Positions 1 to 11,439 of a DNA stretch of 64,000 nucleotides are shown in pieces. The position numbers and the translations under genes were made by a program. Below the pieces are notes generated by a model. That model was not told the DNA's origin. It ran no database searches and saw nothing but the letters and a program-made list of their open reading frames with translations. Source of the DNA: Plasmopara viticola (Eukaryota > Oomycota > Peronosporomycetes > Peronosporales > Peronosporaceae); the NCBI GenBank assembly GCA_001695595.3, contig MBPM02000060.1, positions 186,001 through 250,000 of the forward strand. The letters are read 5' to 3'. Positions within the stretch are counted from its first letter, which is position 1, and every line of letters begins with the position of its first letter.

Positions 1-164
1 TGCAAGTCTTATGTTGCTTTGATGTTGCACGACCCAGCTTCCCTTCTGGACTCGCTAAGGCCCATCTCTTATCGCTTTCTTTGGTCCCCCTTGTCCTACT
101 TAAAAAGTTAAAGTGCCACCGAAAGCAGGACACGTTCCACTCGCCGCGTATTGCCTTCTCCTCT

Positions 165-174
165 CTCACTTTCC
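165..174 (+). promoter_or_regulatory. Inr-like core promoter of the fimbrin gene
   Basis: CTCACTTTCC fits the oomycete initiator consensus (YTCANTYY) and lies about 57 bases before the chosen ATG at 231. A pyrimidine-rich stretch surrounds it. The motif is short, so this is an inference from position and consensus only. Confidence 0.35.
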
Positions 175-230
175 TCGTGCAACTCGTATCATCCCAAACA
201 TCGTGGTACATAAGGAATCCGCTCCCTACG

Positions 231-2822
231 ATGAGTTACCAAGTGTCATCTGCGTTTCTCCAGAAGTTTACACCCAAGGAGATTCACGAACTCAAGCGCG
301 TGTTTAAGGAACACGACAGCGACTATGCAGCTGCCGTGTCAATAAGTGAGCTGCACACGGTGCTACAAAAGCTGGGTGAGAACGTGACACCCAATCAGAC
401 AAGGGTCATGCTACAGCAGACAAAGTTGGCAAGACCTGAGCAGATTTCGTTCCAAGAGTTTTTAGAAATGTTGCATGACTTTCGGAATGGCATCATTGCG
501 CTAGACCCAGCGCTCCTCATGGAGCAAGCAACTGTCATCCCTCCATCGGTGATTCCGTCCACTCCAGTGACTGTAGCGCCGCCGTCTGTGACTGTAGAAA
601 CGACGCCGTTTTTCGCAAATCAAGCGTCGACAAAGTCCCAGACGCCACCTTTTGCCTCCAAGGCGCAGTGGCCGCCTACCGGGAAGCCTTCCACTCCAAC
701 AGCAACTCCTGCACCTGTTGCAAGCAAGCCCCAATGGCCACCGACTGGTACGCAAGGCGCGTCTTGGGGACATGCGTCGTCATCAGCACCGCAATCGGCT
801 ACACCAACCGCTGTACCATCAAATAAACCACAATGGCCTCCTACGACCGAGTCGTCTACACCTCGTGGTTCTGCTACAACTGCAAAATGGCCACCAACAA
901 ATGGCAACAAGAGTCCTACACAGTCGCAGTGGCCTACGAGAGCAGCTTCGCCCAGCGTTACCAAGTCTGACTGGCCACCAACGTCAGAGTCTGCAGTACA
1001 GAGCTCTGTATCTGCCAAGCATTCACCTGCAAATGGAGCTGTCAAACCTCAGTGGCCTCCTAGTGCAACATCCAGCGCTACGTTGCCGTCGTCTCCGTTC
1101 GACACACCAAAACGTACCCAATGGCCACCTAATCCAGTTCCACCTCCAGTCGCACGCACTCCTCCCGTCTCGCCATCAATAGAATACGTTGGTCACAATG
1201 CCGATGCCCATACATTAAGTGTTTTACAACGGCGGGCCAGTGCAGCAGCGCAGTATCATTCAACCATTCATGAAGTCAGGGGGACAGCTGGCGGGGTACA
1301 CTCGTACTCGGAAGAAGAGACGGTTGCGTTTACTGAACATATCAACAACACGCTGCACACGGACCAAGACGTGGCAGCGTTAATGCCCATTAAAGTGGAT
1401 GCAGGGCTCTTTCAAGCCGTGTGCGACGGTGTGTTGCTCTGTAAACTCATTAATGCTGCTGTACCGGAGACGATTGATGAGCGAGCATTGAACTTTGTGA
1501 AGCGAAGTAAAGAGCTGAATGTGTACCAGAAGACTGAGAATCAGAACTTGTGTATCAATGCTGCCAAGAGTATTGGATGCAGTGTCGTGAACATTGGTCC
1601 AGATGATTTGATTGAAGGCAAACCTATTCTTGTCTTGGGTTTAGTGTGGCAGATCATCAAGATCCAACTCACGTCAACGATTAATCTGAAAAACCATCCG
1701 GAACTCATGCGGCTTTTGTTGGAAGGCGAAACGTTGGAAGCGTTTATGAAACTACCTCCCGACCAGATTTTGCTGCGATGGATGAATTATCACTTGAAAG
1801 CTGCGAATCATCCGAAAAAAGTGACGAATTTCAGTACTGACGTGCAAGATGCGAGTGCGTACAGTGTTTTATTGCACCACATTGCACCAGAACACTGTGA
1901 CTTGTGCAATGAATCGATTCGAGAGGAACGCGCGGCGCATGTGATCCAGAATGCACGTCGTTTACAAGTTGAGACGTTTATAAAACCGCGGGATATTACC
2001 AGTGGGAATCCGAAGCTGAACATGTCGTTTGTGGCTCAGTTGTTTAATACGTGTCCAGCGTTGGATGTGATTGAAGAGGAGCGAAAGCAGTTGGAGGAGG
2101 TTTTGTACGATGACGTGGGTGATACACGCGAAGAGCGGGTCTTTCGAATGTGGATCAACTCGCTTGCAATTGATGACGTGTACATTAATCACTTGTATTC
2201 GGACTTAAGTGACGGTATGAAGTTGCTCAAGGTGTTGGATAAGATTCAAAAGGGAATTGTTGCGTGGAACAAGGTGAATGTGGTGGCACCCAATAAGTTT
2301 AAACAGGTGGAGAATTGCAACTACTGCGTCGTATTGGGCAAGCAATTGAAGTTTTCACTCGTGAATGTTGGTGGGGCGGATATTTTTGAAGGGGCCAAAA
2401 AAATGATTCTGTCGATCGTGTGGCAGAGTATGCGCTACCAGCAACTGAAAATTTTGAGTGAGCTTGCCGCTGGTCGCGGTGAAATTACCGACAAGGACAT
2501 AATTGGGTGGGCGAATGACAAGGTACGTCAGAGTGGACGGGTAAAAGGCAGCATTGTATCATTCCGGGACCCGGGTTTGGCCGACGGCCTTTTCTTGCTT
2601 GACTTGGTGCATGCTGTCGAGCCACGTGCCGTGAATTGGGACATGGTCTCACAGGACAAGGCGGACGACGCGAAGACGAGCAATGCCAAGTATGCGATCA
2701 GTTGTGCCCAAAAGATCGGCGCTACGGTTTTCCTAACGTACGAGGACATTGTGGAAGTGAAGCCTAAGATGATGATGACATTTGTAGCTAGTCTCATGCT
2801 GGTTAGTCACCAGCGCGCATAA
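231..2822 (+). CDS. fimbrin/plastin actin-bundling protein with a Trp-Pro-Pro repeat linker
   Basis: Fimbrin cross-links actin filaments through two actin-binding domains, each made of two calponin-homology (CH) domains. The protein of about 863 aa shows an N-terminal EF-hand-like region (first ~85 residues), then a low-complexity Pro/Ser/Thr linker coded by about 600-1190, then four CH domains at about 1312-1670, 1760-2060, 2128-2457 and 2488-2810. The linker carries eight spaced Trp-Pro motifs (seven WPP, one WPT), usually preceded by Gln or Lys. Ordinary fimbrins are about 600-690 aa and have a short linker here, so the ~200-residue insertion is unusual. The frame is open back to a TTG at 81, but 231 is the first ATG that gives a normal fimbrin N-terminus, and an Inr-like site lies just upstream. 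No intron is needed. The family call is firm; the role of the repeat linker is unknown. Confidence 0.93.
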   Translation: MSYQVSSAFLQKFTPKEIHELKRVFKEHDSDYAAAVSISELHTVLQKLGENVTPNQTRVMLQQTKLARPEQISFQEFLEMLHDFRNGIIALDPALLMEQATVIPPSVIPSTPVTVAPPSVTVETTPFFANQASTKSQTPPFASKAQWPPTGKPSTPTATPAPVASKPQWPPTGTQGASWGHASSSAPQSATPTAVPSNKPQWPPTTESSTPRGSATTAKWPPTNGNKSPTQSQWPTRAASPSVTKSDWPPTSESAVQSSVSAKHSPANGAVKPQWPPSATSSATLPSSPFDTPKRTQWPPNPVPPPVARTPPVSPSIEYVGHNADAHTLSVLQRRASAAAQYHSTIHEVRGTAGGVHSYSEEETVAFTEHINNTLHTDQDVAALMPIKVDAGLFQAVCDGVLLCKLINAAVPETIDERALNFVKRSKELNVYQKTENQNLCINAAKSIGCSVVNIGPDDLIEGKPILVLGLVWQIIKIQLTSTINLKNHPELMRLLLEGETLEAFMKLPPDQILLRWMNYHLKAANHPKKVTNFSTDVQDASAYSVLLHHIAPEHCDLCNESIREERAAHVIQNARRLQVETFIKPRDITSGNPKLNMSFVAQLFNTCPALDVIEEERKQLEEVLYDDVGDTREERVFRMWINSLAIDDVYINHLYSDLSDGMKLLKVLDKIQKGIVAWNKVNVVAPNKFKQVENCNYCVVLGKQLKFSLVNVGGADIFEGAKKMILSIVWQSMRYQQLKILSELAAGRGEITDKDIIGWANDKVRQSGRVKGSIVSFRDPGLADGLFLLDLVHAVEPRAVNWDMVSQDKADDAKTSNAKYAISCAQKIGATVFLTYEDIVEVKPKMMMTFVASLMLVSHQRA

Positions 2823-3161
2823 GGACGGTGCGTGGGTTGCAGCATAATATATACTTCAAGCAAAACCTCATATTTCTATACATGTGTTTGTAATTCGAAG
2901 CAATAGTTGTACTGAGCAAACTAATTTAGTAATACTGTGTTTAGTTAACGGCACACGACCGAGGTATAATACCTGCTAATATACTCACTTGTATGTATCA
3001 TGTATCAATGGCCATCAATAATTTTTTGTCTCTGCAGTTTGGCCACACCAGAATTAGCATTTCCCTTAAAATACATCGCTGACACATCTAAGAGAATTTC
3101 GGTATTGAAAAGTTGAAATTACTAGATATCATAATACACAATAATCCCGTCAAACTTGATT

Positions 3162-3653
3162 ATGGCGGCTCGTGGATGGGAGCGCGATGTGGACCCCGCT
3201 CGGCGCGACGACGTCTCATCATCATCTTTTGATGCTGCTCCACCAACACAAGATGACAGAGATAGCAATAAAAGCGCGGATGCACCTGTTGAAACACAAA
3301 AGCGACGGCGCAACCTGCTGCGCGAGTCGCATTTGGTCTCGGCCGAGGGCTTTAAAAAGGTGCATCGCACGTTCCCGTACCAGGTCTCGGCTGATGTTAC
3401 AGGTCGTGAGGCCCAGGCACTGGCGTCACTGATCAAGATGTATAAACAGTGGGCCTTTGACCTGTACCCAGGCCTAAACTTCGAGGACTTTGTAGAACGA
3501 GCGGAGGTGCTGGGCAAGGGGCACCAGGTGCAGGCACTTATGACGGAGCTGAGGGAAAAAGAGAGGATCAAGTATTTGAAGAAGAAGCAAGACATCAATG
3601 AAAAGGAGGAAAAGGAAGAAAGCGGCAGTGAAGGTGAAGAAGCGATGCTTTAA
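3162..3653 (+). CDS. TIPIN/Csm3/Swi3 replication-fork protection protein
   Basis: The 163-aa product has a Swi3 domain (about residues 46-130): a basic entry segment with LLRESHLVSAEGFKKV, a middle part ending in ADVTGREAQALASLIKMY, and FEDFVERAEVLGK. A charged Lys/Glu tail follows. In this family the small partner (TIPIN, Csm3, Swi3) binds Timeless/Tof1/Swi1 and stabilises stalled replication forks and the S-phase checkpoint in the nucleus. The length is short compared with metazoan TIPIN (about 300 aa) but covers the conserved domain. The frame is open from a TTG at 3156; the first ATG is 3162. It lies 339 bases after fimbrin on the same strand and appears to be an independent gene. Recognition rests on the domain pattern. 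Confidence 0.82.
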   Translation: MAARGWERDVDPARRDDVSSSSFDAAPPTQDDRDSNKSADAPVETQKRRRNLLRESHLVSAEGFKKVHRTFPYQVSADVTGREAQALASLIKMYKQWAFDLYPGLNFEDFVERAEVLGKGHQVQALMTELREKERIKYLKKKQDINEKEEKEESGSEGEEAML

Positions 3654-3857
3654 ACTCACATGACTTAATTTAATATAAGTTGACGTGTACGTCAATATTA
3701 TTGACATAAGTACACGTACGCAATGTTTGGGGAACCATACATTGTGCCGTGTTTTATGCGTCGTGCCGAACAAGTGGGCAACGTTTCTTGCGGTTAAGTT
3801 TCCAAAGGTCTGGGCTTTTATTAACCCAATTACTACCCAGCCATCAATAGTAAATCA

Positions 3858-5204
3858 ATGGCAACAACTTTAGATGAGATCCAGCTGTCGCCTATGGACG
3901 CGGTGATGCACGCCTTTGGTTTCGTCATTCTGTACATCTTTCCCCCTCCACCAGCAATAGGATACGACCTCAACAAGCTACATTCGTCCTTTATAGCTCT
4001 AATCAACCAAGACTACCCCATTCTGATTGGGAATCTTCACGTCGATCCGAACTCAGGCGTCGTCAATGTGAAGCAAAGCGTCGAGTCCCGTCAAAAGGGC
4101 GCCGCTATGATCCGATTCGAGACAAATGGACAGGATTCCAAGACGACGGAACAGGCGATGCAGGAACGATCGTGGGACTTGATGCCCTGTCCACGAGGCA
4201 AGGAAGAGTTGATTTGTGTCAAGGGAACACTCTTAGAGGATGGAGGAATGGCCATTGGTGTTGATGCCAGCCACACCTTATTTGATGGGGAAGCCATGTT
4301 TACATTTATGACCGTTTGGGGTCAGTACTACAGCGACGTCACGAAGGAGGAGCGACTTAACGTGAGCCACGCTCGATACTTGCTAAGTGGAACGGGAGAA
4401 GCTTCAACGATGAGACACCCCGAATTTCGAATTGTAGAAGGGAGTGGCGATGCACACGAAGCGCGACTTTTAATTAAAAAGCCGCTTCCAACTACTCATC
4501 AACTTTTTCACTTTACTCCCAAGATGATGAAGAGACTCAAAGAGGTGGCGACTAGTGGTCGATCAGATGGGGACAATGCTGATGAGGCGTCGTACGTGAG
4601 CACAGTCGACGCTATCACTGCACTCTTCACAATCTTGATCTCAAGAGCTCGCGAGCATGGTCAGGATGTCAACATAACTACTGGTGTGAACGGTAGACGC
4701 CGTTTGGACCCTCCACTGCCACAAAATTACGTGGGAAATGTCATTTTCAATGCATTCTCGACATTTAAGAACAGTGAGCTGCAACCACAAGCAGAAGACG
4801 AGGAGCTAGTGTCTCCAGCAACGCTGGGAAAGCTCGCTCGACGCGTGCGTGCTTCGATCGCGCAACGTGACGACGCATATCTGCGCGATGCTATCAATTT
4901 CCTAACTGAGCAACGCAATGTTGCGGCTGTTCAGGTAGGAACAAACTTTCTTTTCGGCCCCGATCTCATGTTTACGTCCTGGTTGCACATGGGCATGTAC
5001 AATGCTGAATTTAACGACGTGCATCCATGGTTTGCGTGTGCTCCTCGACTGTCGTGCTACGATGGATTTGTCATGATTACTGAAGCTGAAAAGGGAGAAG
5101 AAGGCATTGACGTCGGTGTATTTCTGGAGTGCAATGCTATGCAAAAGCTTGAGAAGATGGTTGCTGAAGTATCCTACCTTCACGAAGTTGAATTGGACAA
5201 GTAA
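3858..5204 (+). CDS. BAHD-like acyltransferase (transferase family)
   Basis: The 448-aa protein matches the CoA-dependent BAHD/trichothecene-acetyltransferase superfamily. The catalytic HxxxD motif is at H139-D143 (HTLFDG), about a third into the protein as expected. The N-terminal region has the usual start with LSPMDAVMHAFGF and a proline run. A second-domain segment with NGRRRLDPPLPQNYVGN corresponds to the family's conserved Gly-Asn region. The C-terminal DFGWG motif is not conserved; the equivalent stretch reads FNDVHPWF near residue 388. These enzymes are usually cytosolic and move an acyl group from CoA to an alcohol or amine. The substrate cannot be told from sequence. ATG 3858 is the first in frame and gives the full domain. 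It is the third gene of the plus-strand cluster, with about 200 bases of AT-rich spacer before it. Confidence 0.85.
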   Translation: MATTLDEIQLSPMDAVMHAFGFVILYIFPPPPAIGYDLNKLHSSFIALINQDYPILIGNLHVDPNSGVVNVKQSVESRQKGAAMIRFETNGQDSKTTEQAMQERSWDLMPCPRGKEELICVKGTLLEDGGMAIGVDASHTLFDGEAMFTFMTVWGQYYSDVTKEERLNVSHARYLLSGTGEASTMRHPEFRIVEGSGDAHEARLLIKKPLPTTHQLFHFTPKMMKRLKEVATSGRSDGDNADEASYVSTVDAITALFTILISRAREHGQDVNITTGVNGRRRLDPPLPQNYVGNVIFNAFSTFKNSELQPQAEDEELVSPATLGKLARRVRASIAQRDDAYLRDAINFLTEQRNVAAVQVGTNFLFGPDLMFTSWLHMGMYNAEFNDVHPWFACAPRLSCYDGFVMITEAEKGEEGIDVGVFLECNAMQKLEKMVAEVSYLHEVELDK

Positions 5205-8200
5205 TACTGATATAGTACTCCGACTTCATTGTTAAGTCAACGTTTTATATAATTGAATACAGTCGCGTTTTACTACCTTTTGTTCTGGTAATGTAATTCT
5301 TAGCTAAGCAATTCACCAAAAAGTAGTGCTACCAAGAGCGACGCTATTACGATGCTCGAGGCTATCCCAGCATTCAAAGTATTTAATGCTACTGGCGCTG
5401 AAAGTCAATGGCAAGCAATTTCGCACTTCGCTTAGTATTTTTAAATTTCACCATACGATCGATTATCGGCGTCCAAATTTTTTGGAGACGATCACGACAC
5501 ATAAAGAGACGGCTATCGCAAACTAGGGATGACGTTTTCATCTGTTTTTCCGACACCGGAACGCGCTGCCTTTTGTTCTATATCAAATTTTATATTCTTA
5601 AGCAAGAGACATGACGTAGGACTCGCTCGTCAGCAACCTCTGTTGTTATATATAATTCCAACGCAAATGCTATTTATGCAGTGGTCACGCCACTGTTTGC
5701 AACAACCGCATTTCACATTTTACGTCAAAGATTATTACACTTTCTGCCGCGCTACGTTTGATATTGACACCATTGATGTCAGATTTTGGCTTTTCAGTGC
5801 TCTACACTTAAGTGTCTCAGTCTAGTGTACGCTTCAATAGCGCTCCTTTTTCTCTAGCAGTGTACTCATCCAAGCTTCGCAAGGAGCAAAGCGCGATCGA
5901 CTTTAACTTAAGTGTGGTCCATTCACGCCATACCCAGGATGAGGCAAGTCGCATCCAGGTTCAACACCAACCAGTCTACGACACCATTAAGTCGAAAAGT
6001 TTCACATCTAGACACACCGAGATCCTAACATTTCTCCCGCCGTCAAGCGATTTTATGCTAATTTTCTCGTTGAGCCCCAGCAAATGGATGACAATCTTCG
6101 GCGGCACAGCATTAAAGCTGATCGCCCGAGACGCCGCATTCGACAAGGACATTTCATGGTTTGCTCAACTTCTCCATAGAAGTTAAAATTAACAGCAAGT
6201 CAAGCTTGCAAGCTTGATGCGTGTTAAAGAGCAAAAAATGTTTTAAGGACTATCTGCTTTTGCTCTTTCATGAGGCTCAACAGATTGGAGTACTTTCAGT
6301 AAGGCGCTTTGCAGCTTCTGAGTGTTTCTGTTCCCCCACAGCTTACGAGACAACTACTTAATCGTGAGTTTTGGCTCTCCAATTGTTAGAATTTCAGCGC
6401 AGGAGACATGCCGGTCGCAAGGAGTGAGTATTTAGACAGAAAAAGCATCGACGAATGCCTATATGCTGGCTAACACCAATAAAAGTGTATCTTGTTTACA
6501 TCAGCAAAGCCGGGATTTAGAGAGACAAGATCTAGATTTGTATATTCCCTCTGCCCGTACCGCCTGAGAAATAGGGTTGGCATGTAATGCTCTTTTTATA
6601 AGTTTTGGGGTGTACACGAGAAAAGTTCGTCGTGGGCGGACCCGTGCGCGGTCCGTCGATGAAAGGGCGACTGCAATCTCCTATGAGAGAGTTTTTTTGG
6701 CCAAATCAACTACAAGAGCTCAGCTCTTCAACCAAGCTCATAGGTTTTTGAGGAGCTGTGAAAAGAATGATTTTAAACGATCGCACAACTCGTCAACGAG
6801 GACACTTACGTCAGCTGACGCTCTTTTCAATCCTGGTGAGAGGCGTTGTATCAACTGGGGCATGCGCGTAAGTGCTACTTTATGTGTTTTGTGCCAATAA
6901 GAGCCACCCTTCGTTACTGCGTCCACAACAAGGCTGTCACTATGGCCGATATGAACTCTCCAATTTAGCATAAGATGCTAACATTTCTTTTTGGAAAATT
7001 GTGCATAGTATTGCTTTCGACGTGCACCAATCTTATGATCGACGAGGACTGATCCGCCTAGATCTGTAGCGATAAACTAGCAGTGTCTTGCAGCAGAAAA
7101 CGCCATTGGATGCGCCTTATTTGCGCGGGGGTTTTGTACAACCAAATGTTGAATTACCTCAGAGCCAAGCGAACTCTTTTGCGTATCCAGACCGTCTTAC
7201 GTACTCTGCGACAAGTGAGGATACAGCTTCACAGAAGATTCATACTAGACACTCATGTGTAAGTCGATGTTGTCGTTGGTCAACTTGAACTTATAAGCCA
7301 TTTTCCGAGGGTTGGGGCTCCTACGATACGGCTTTAACAATGATGTGAGGAGCACTATACGCACTTCTACAAATCTTTATAATTAACTCGTAGGAATTTC
7401 GCAAAACATTTAACACGATCAGGATAGGCCAATATATCTTCGCGCGCGCCATATTGGCAGCCTCAAAGCCTTGGACAAGTCTATCCATAACGTAACAGTA
7501 CTTTGTGCTTTTTTTCTGTGCTAAGCTTATTCAGTTCTGTGCGACCCAGAGTAAAGTATTTTTACACAGCAGTAACTGTTATGCTTTTTTTATCAAATCA
7601 TCCGGCGTAAAAGCCCTCTCCGAACGGTAAGATTTCGATTGTAGAGTGTACGCGTCAAACGTTGGCTATCTTAGCCAAATGCAGAAAGTCATCCTGATCA
7701 GTGTGTGCTGCGTTGACAAAATCTCGAAGTTATTTCCATTTATTTGACTTTTCTTGCTTGTCCATTTCGACTATGAAGTGGCTTTGTAAGAATCACGCAT
7801 CAGTTCTTTTTATTTTTCTGAATGTGCACAAACGCAATGAGTAATAATTGGGCAAAGGCCTTGAAAGATCCGCATAACCAATATAAAGCTTGTGCAGATA
7901 ATTGGTAGAACCTAATTATATGCGTAAGTGTAGCTCATTTCATTCTTTATGATCAAATTTCATGGTTGTTTACTGATAAACGATATTACTTTTTACTGTC
8001 AAAAAGACACATTAGTCAATATTGGCATAGCGTTCATTGGCTTGTGTCCGACTGGTCTTTTTGAAGCGGCTATAGACGGATATGTCATTCAAATACGTCT
8101 GTATAAAAGCTCGCAATGGTTGAAACAAATGTTTGCCCAAAAGGCTAAGCATTGCCGGAACTCTTGCGGCATCGCCAACCACTTCCATGGCATGCCGCTA

Positions 8201-11200
8201 GGCACGATCACCATATATCCAACTCCCCCATCAAAAATTGGTCGCATTGATATTCAAGTTCAATTCAGTGTATAGCGTATACCCGGACGAGCTTTTACGT
8301 AAAATGCTATCCTGAAAAGATGTTTGTGTAGTAGGCATTTGGTTTTTAGGCATTTGGTTTTTAGTAAAATCATTTGTTGCTTTTTTACTCACTTTCGATC
8401 CCAGACATTCAGTAACGATCGGAATACTTTTCTGCACCTTGCTACTTATTACTTTTCGGCGACAAGGCATCAATGAGCTCACAAAGTGCTTTTGGCAATT
8501 GCCGTTGCCCCGCGACATAGTGCTATAAGCCCACTTCCTGGGACGTTTGTTAGTGAATCTCTATACACCACTTCAGAAGATAATATCGATTTTTTTCCTC
8601 TGAACCATACGCTTCCTACGAGGCGGTTTTAAAACATCTACGTCCTAGAGAATGTATGCACATCCTCCTAGGCTTTAAATTTGCATAACTCAATATAGTT
8701 ACGGCTTGTAATCCAGGCAATAGCTCAGTTGATTTGAGTTTACCGAAGTAAGTTACTTTGAAACGCGTCCAAATAAACAATTTTCGTTGACAAGCCGACT
8801 GCTGCAGGGAGTATACTTCTTTCAGTCACACTTAAAGAATAATTTTGCATCGCATCTCTATTCACTTCTAGCGGAGCTAGTCTTCCATCTCTTATCGATA
8901 TCTTGCTGATTGACTGTGAATGTGTACAACTCACTGTGAATTGCAATTCTATGTTACCCACTTACGAATATATCACCCCCCATGGGTTTATTTAAAACGC
9001 TAGTTCAGAGCCCTCTAAGCTAGCAGAGCTTTGTTACCCGCTAAGAATGGTTTTGAGCCTTCTTAACGTCCGCACTTCTGGTGAAATAAGTATATTCAGT
9101 GCTTCTGCATGTATTTGGGGCGTAAAAATGCCTGAAATTTCTTTTAACAGAGCCGTGCGGCACCACAAAGCTGGCAAAAGGACTCAACACAGTCTGTTTT
9201 GCGGCTGGTGCTATGATGTTGACCGACAAACAATACAAGACTCGTACTTTTTTATTCAAAGCATGCCCAGGGTTATCCGTTTCATGAAGTTTAATTGACT
9301 CTGAGCTGCAATTTAGAACTTTGAGCCAGGTTGATTCTGACCTAAGGACGTCATGTGTCATCCCAATAATCAGCCGAATCGAAATTTGCCCTTTCGCGTC
9401 GCCCCTTATACATTATACTTAATTATGCGCAATTGTTTGCCGATGCACAAATTTTGACCGTCAAAGTCTACCAAGACTGAAAGGTTGCATTTGTACCTTT
9501 GTGTGTTCAACGATTATCTTTCTTAACGTTTCTTGGCTCTCACGGTCGTGATCTCATTGTATTTCTTGTTACAATATCCTGCTCTGATCCTACATACAAT
9601 TTCTTGGATGCACTAAATTGAAACTCGTAATCAAGGCAGGAACTAAATTGTTTGGTACCCTTCGGAATATCCAATTAATACTGATAGGGTGGCATTGTCT
9701 TAATTAACGGGGAATGTCGCAATTTGCCAGCTACATCTAAAGTGGACAGAGACAGGCCCAAGCTTGCTCACCCACTTTTTCAGCCGTCGAATTGCTCTTT
9801 CTCCGCCCCCATCTAATGGGTCGTGCCGAGCTAAACGGCTCCCGAAGTTTACGTCAACTAAATAGTTAGGCGCGTACAGTATCTTTCTGTAGGCTCATCC
9901 CTGGTAAACGACAAAACTAACTGCGCTAAGTCCTACCGAAAGTTTTGGTTTGGGATTGCTCCAAACTACATTGTAGCAAAACTTACGAAGTAGGACGCTG
10001 GGCCGTACTGACGTAAGTCTACGAAAAGCTAATTTCACGCGGAGTGAAACAGGGCATACATTGTAGGCTGCACTTACACTGTATCAGAGTATTGAGGTAC
10101 CTTTTGACTAGCGTTTGCTTAGGTGCTATTTGCACTAGAGACGCAGAAATCGCCTTCAGTTCTTTTAATTTTATCAATCACTCTTGTGCCTAAGAAAAAC
10201 AAACAAAAAACAAAACAAATGATAATTTCTACCTGATAAAACATGACGGGCCCCCAAGGGATAAAAAAATGGCACCAGACATGGCAAATGCTGCACCAAG
10301 AGCCGAACCTTCAGCTAACGCTATTTGTGGAAATGCGGAAGCTGCTTTGTTGGATCTAGACCGTGACCATCAAGATAAACGATGCGCCGCTTTCGCTGGA
10401 GTAAAACTATGCCTTCCAATGTGGAGCTCACGTCAACTTTTTTCTGATACGAAAATAAAAAGGTTCAACGCCGTAGACACCGTTGTGGTCGTCTAATTTG
10501 GCCTATCTTTGAGACTTAAGACTATTTGAAATGCTGGAATTAGCTTTCAGTGCACCGACCGGGAGGTGTGCAGAAAGTTAAGTGGTGAAACTGGGTAAAT
10601 TAATACCAAAATGCCCACGATTTCACTCATGCTGGATAAGCGGACCTCGCTTTGACAAATCCAGTTTTCAGGTCACGGCTATTCAGTGAATCAGCACCGT
10701 AATAGAGCCTACAATAACGTGTTCCCTTCCTTTAATAAGAAATTAAGAAAAGGGCCAACATTCGCTGATCTGAGCCTGAGGAACCAAATCGCAATCAAGA
10801 TGATGCTATAAAGCATTCCACTAGACTCAAGAGACCATTCGGCAATGATTAATGATTCTAGGTTGGAATGCCAGCCACATAGTGGGAGTTATTACAACTC
10901 AGAACTTGGTCATAATTTTTTTAATGGGAGACATTGAGCCTACAATTATGGCTCCACCAAAGTAAAACTGGCCAAATGAAGGCGAGCCAAAATTTCCGAT
11001 GGGATCAATTACAGCGGCTGATGTTTTACCAGCGCGCATTCTCTTTACAAAACAATTGGTCTTTAATACCGTTGCTACCCCGACAGCTAAATTACGGCAT
11101 TTGCCTCCCTCTAAGCGCCCAAAGGAAATATCCGCGTATTTTCTCTATAAACTCTTATTAGTGGCTGTGTGAAGGTTCGAATAAAGCCAATCCGCCAGAC

Positions 11201-11439
11201 CAAAATATCATTCTCGGAGACACAACCATAAAAAATTAAACGGGGCCGAATACCAAGGCAATTTTGAAGAACTAATCCTTTCTCAACTCTGCGCGGACTA
11301 TGGGAGCGTTTATCCAAATTACTGACCCGGGCATACTACAATCAACGGTGTAAGCACGGCCAAGACTTCACCGAGTTTTACTCGATTCGAATGTGGATGC
11401 CAATTCTCACCACCCTCGGTTGAAGGCTTTTGGACACGC
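5205..11439. other. Long intergenic stretch without a supportable gene
   Basis: AT-rich DNA with only short frames (up to about 124 aa) that lack recognisable domains, signal peptides or consistent composition. A 15-base unit starting AGGCATTTGG is repeated twice at about 8333-8362. An A-rich run is present near 10195-10220. The last part, about 10700-11440, may be the decayed front of the LINE that begins downstream, but I cannot show it. Confidence 0.6.

Noticed and set aside
501..1045. Long frames antisense to the fimbrin linker
   Set aside because: They mirror the repetitive Pro/Ser/Thr codons of the real gene and have no domain.
5812..6186. 124-codon frame in the 5-11 kb gap, considered as an effector
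   Set aside because: No signal peptide, no RXLR-EER or Crinkler motif, and no promoter-like site.
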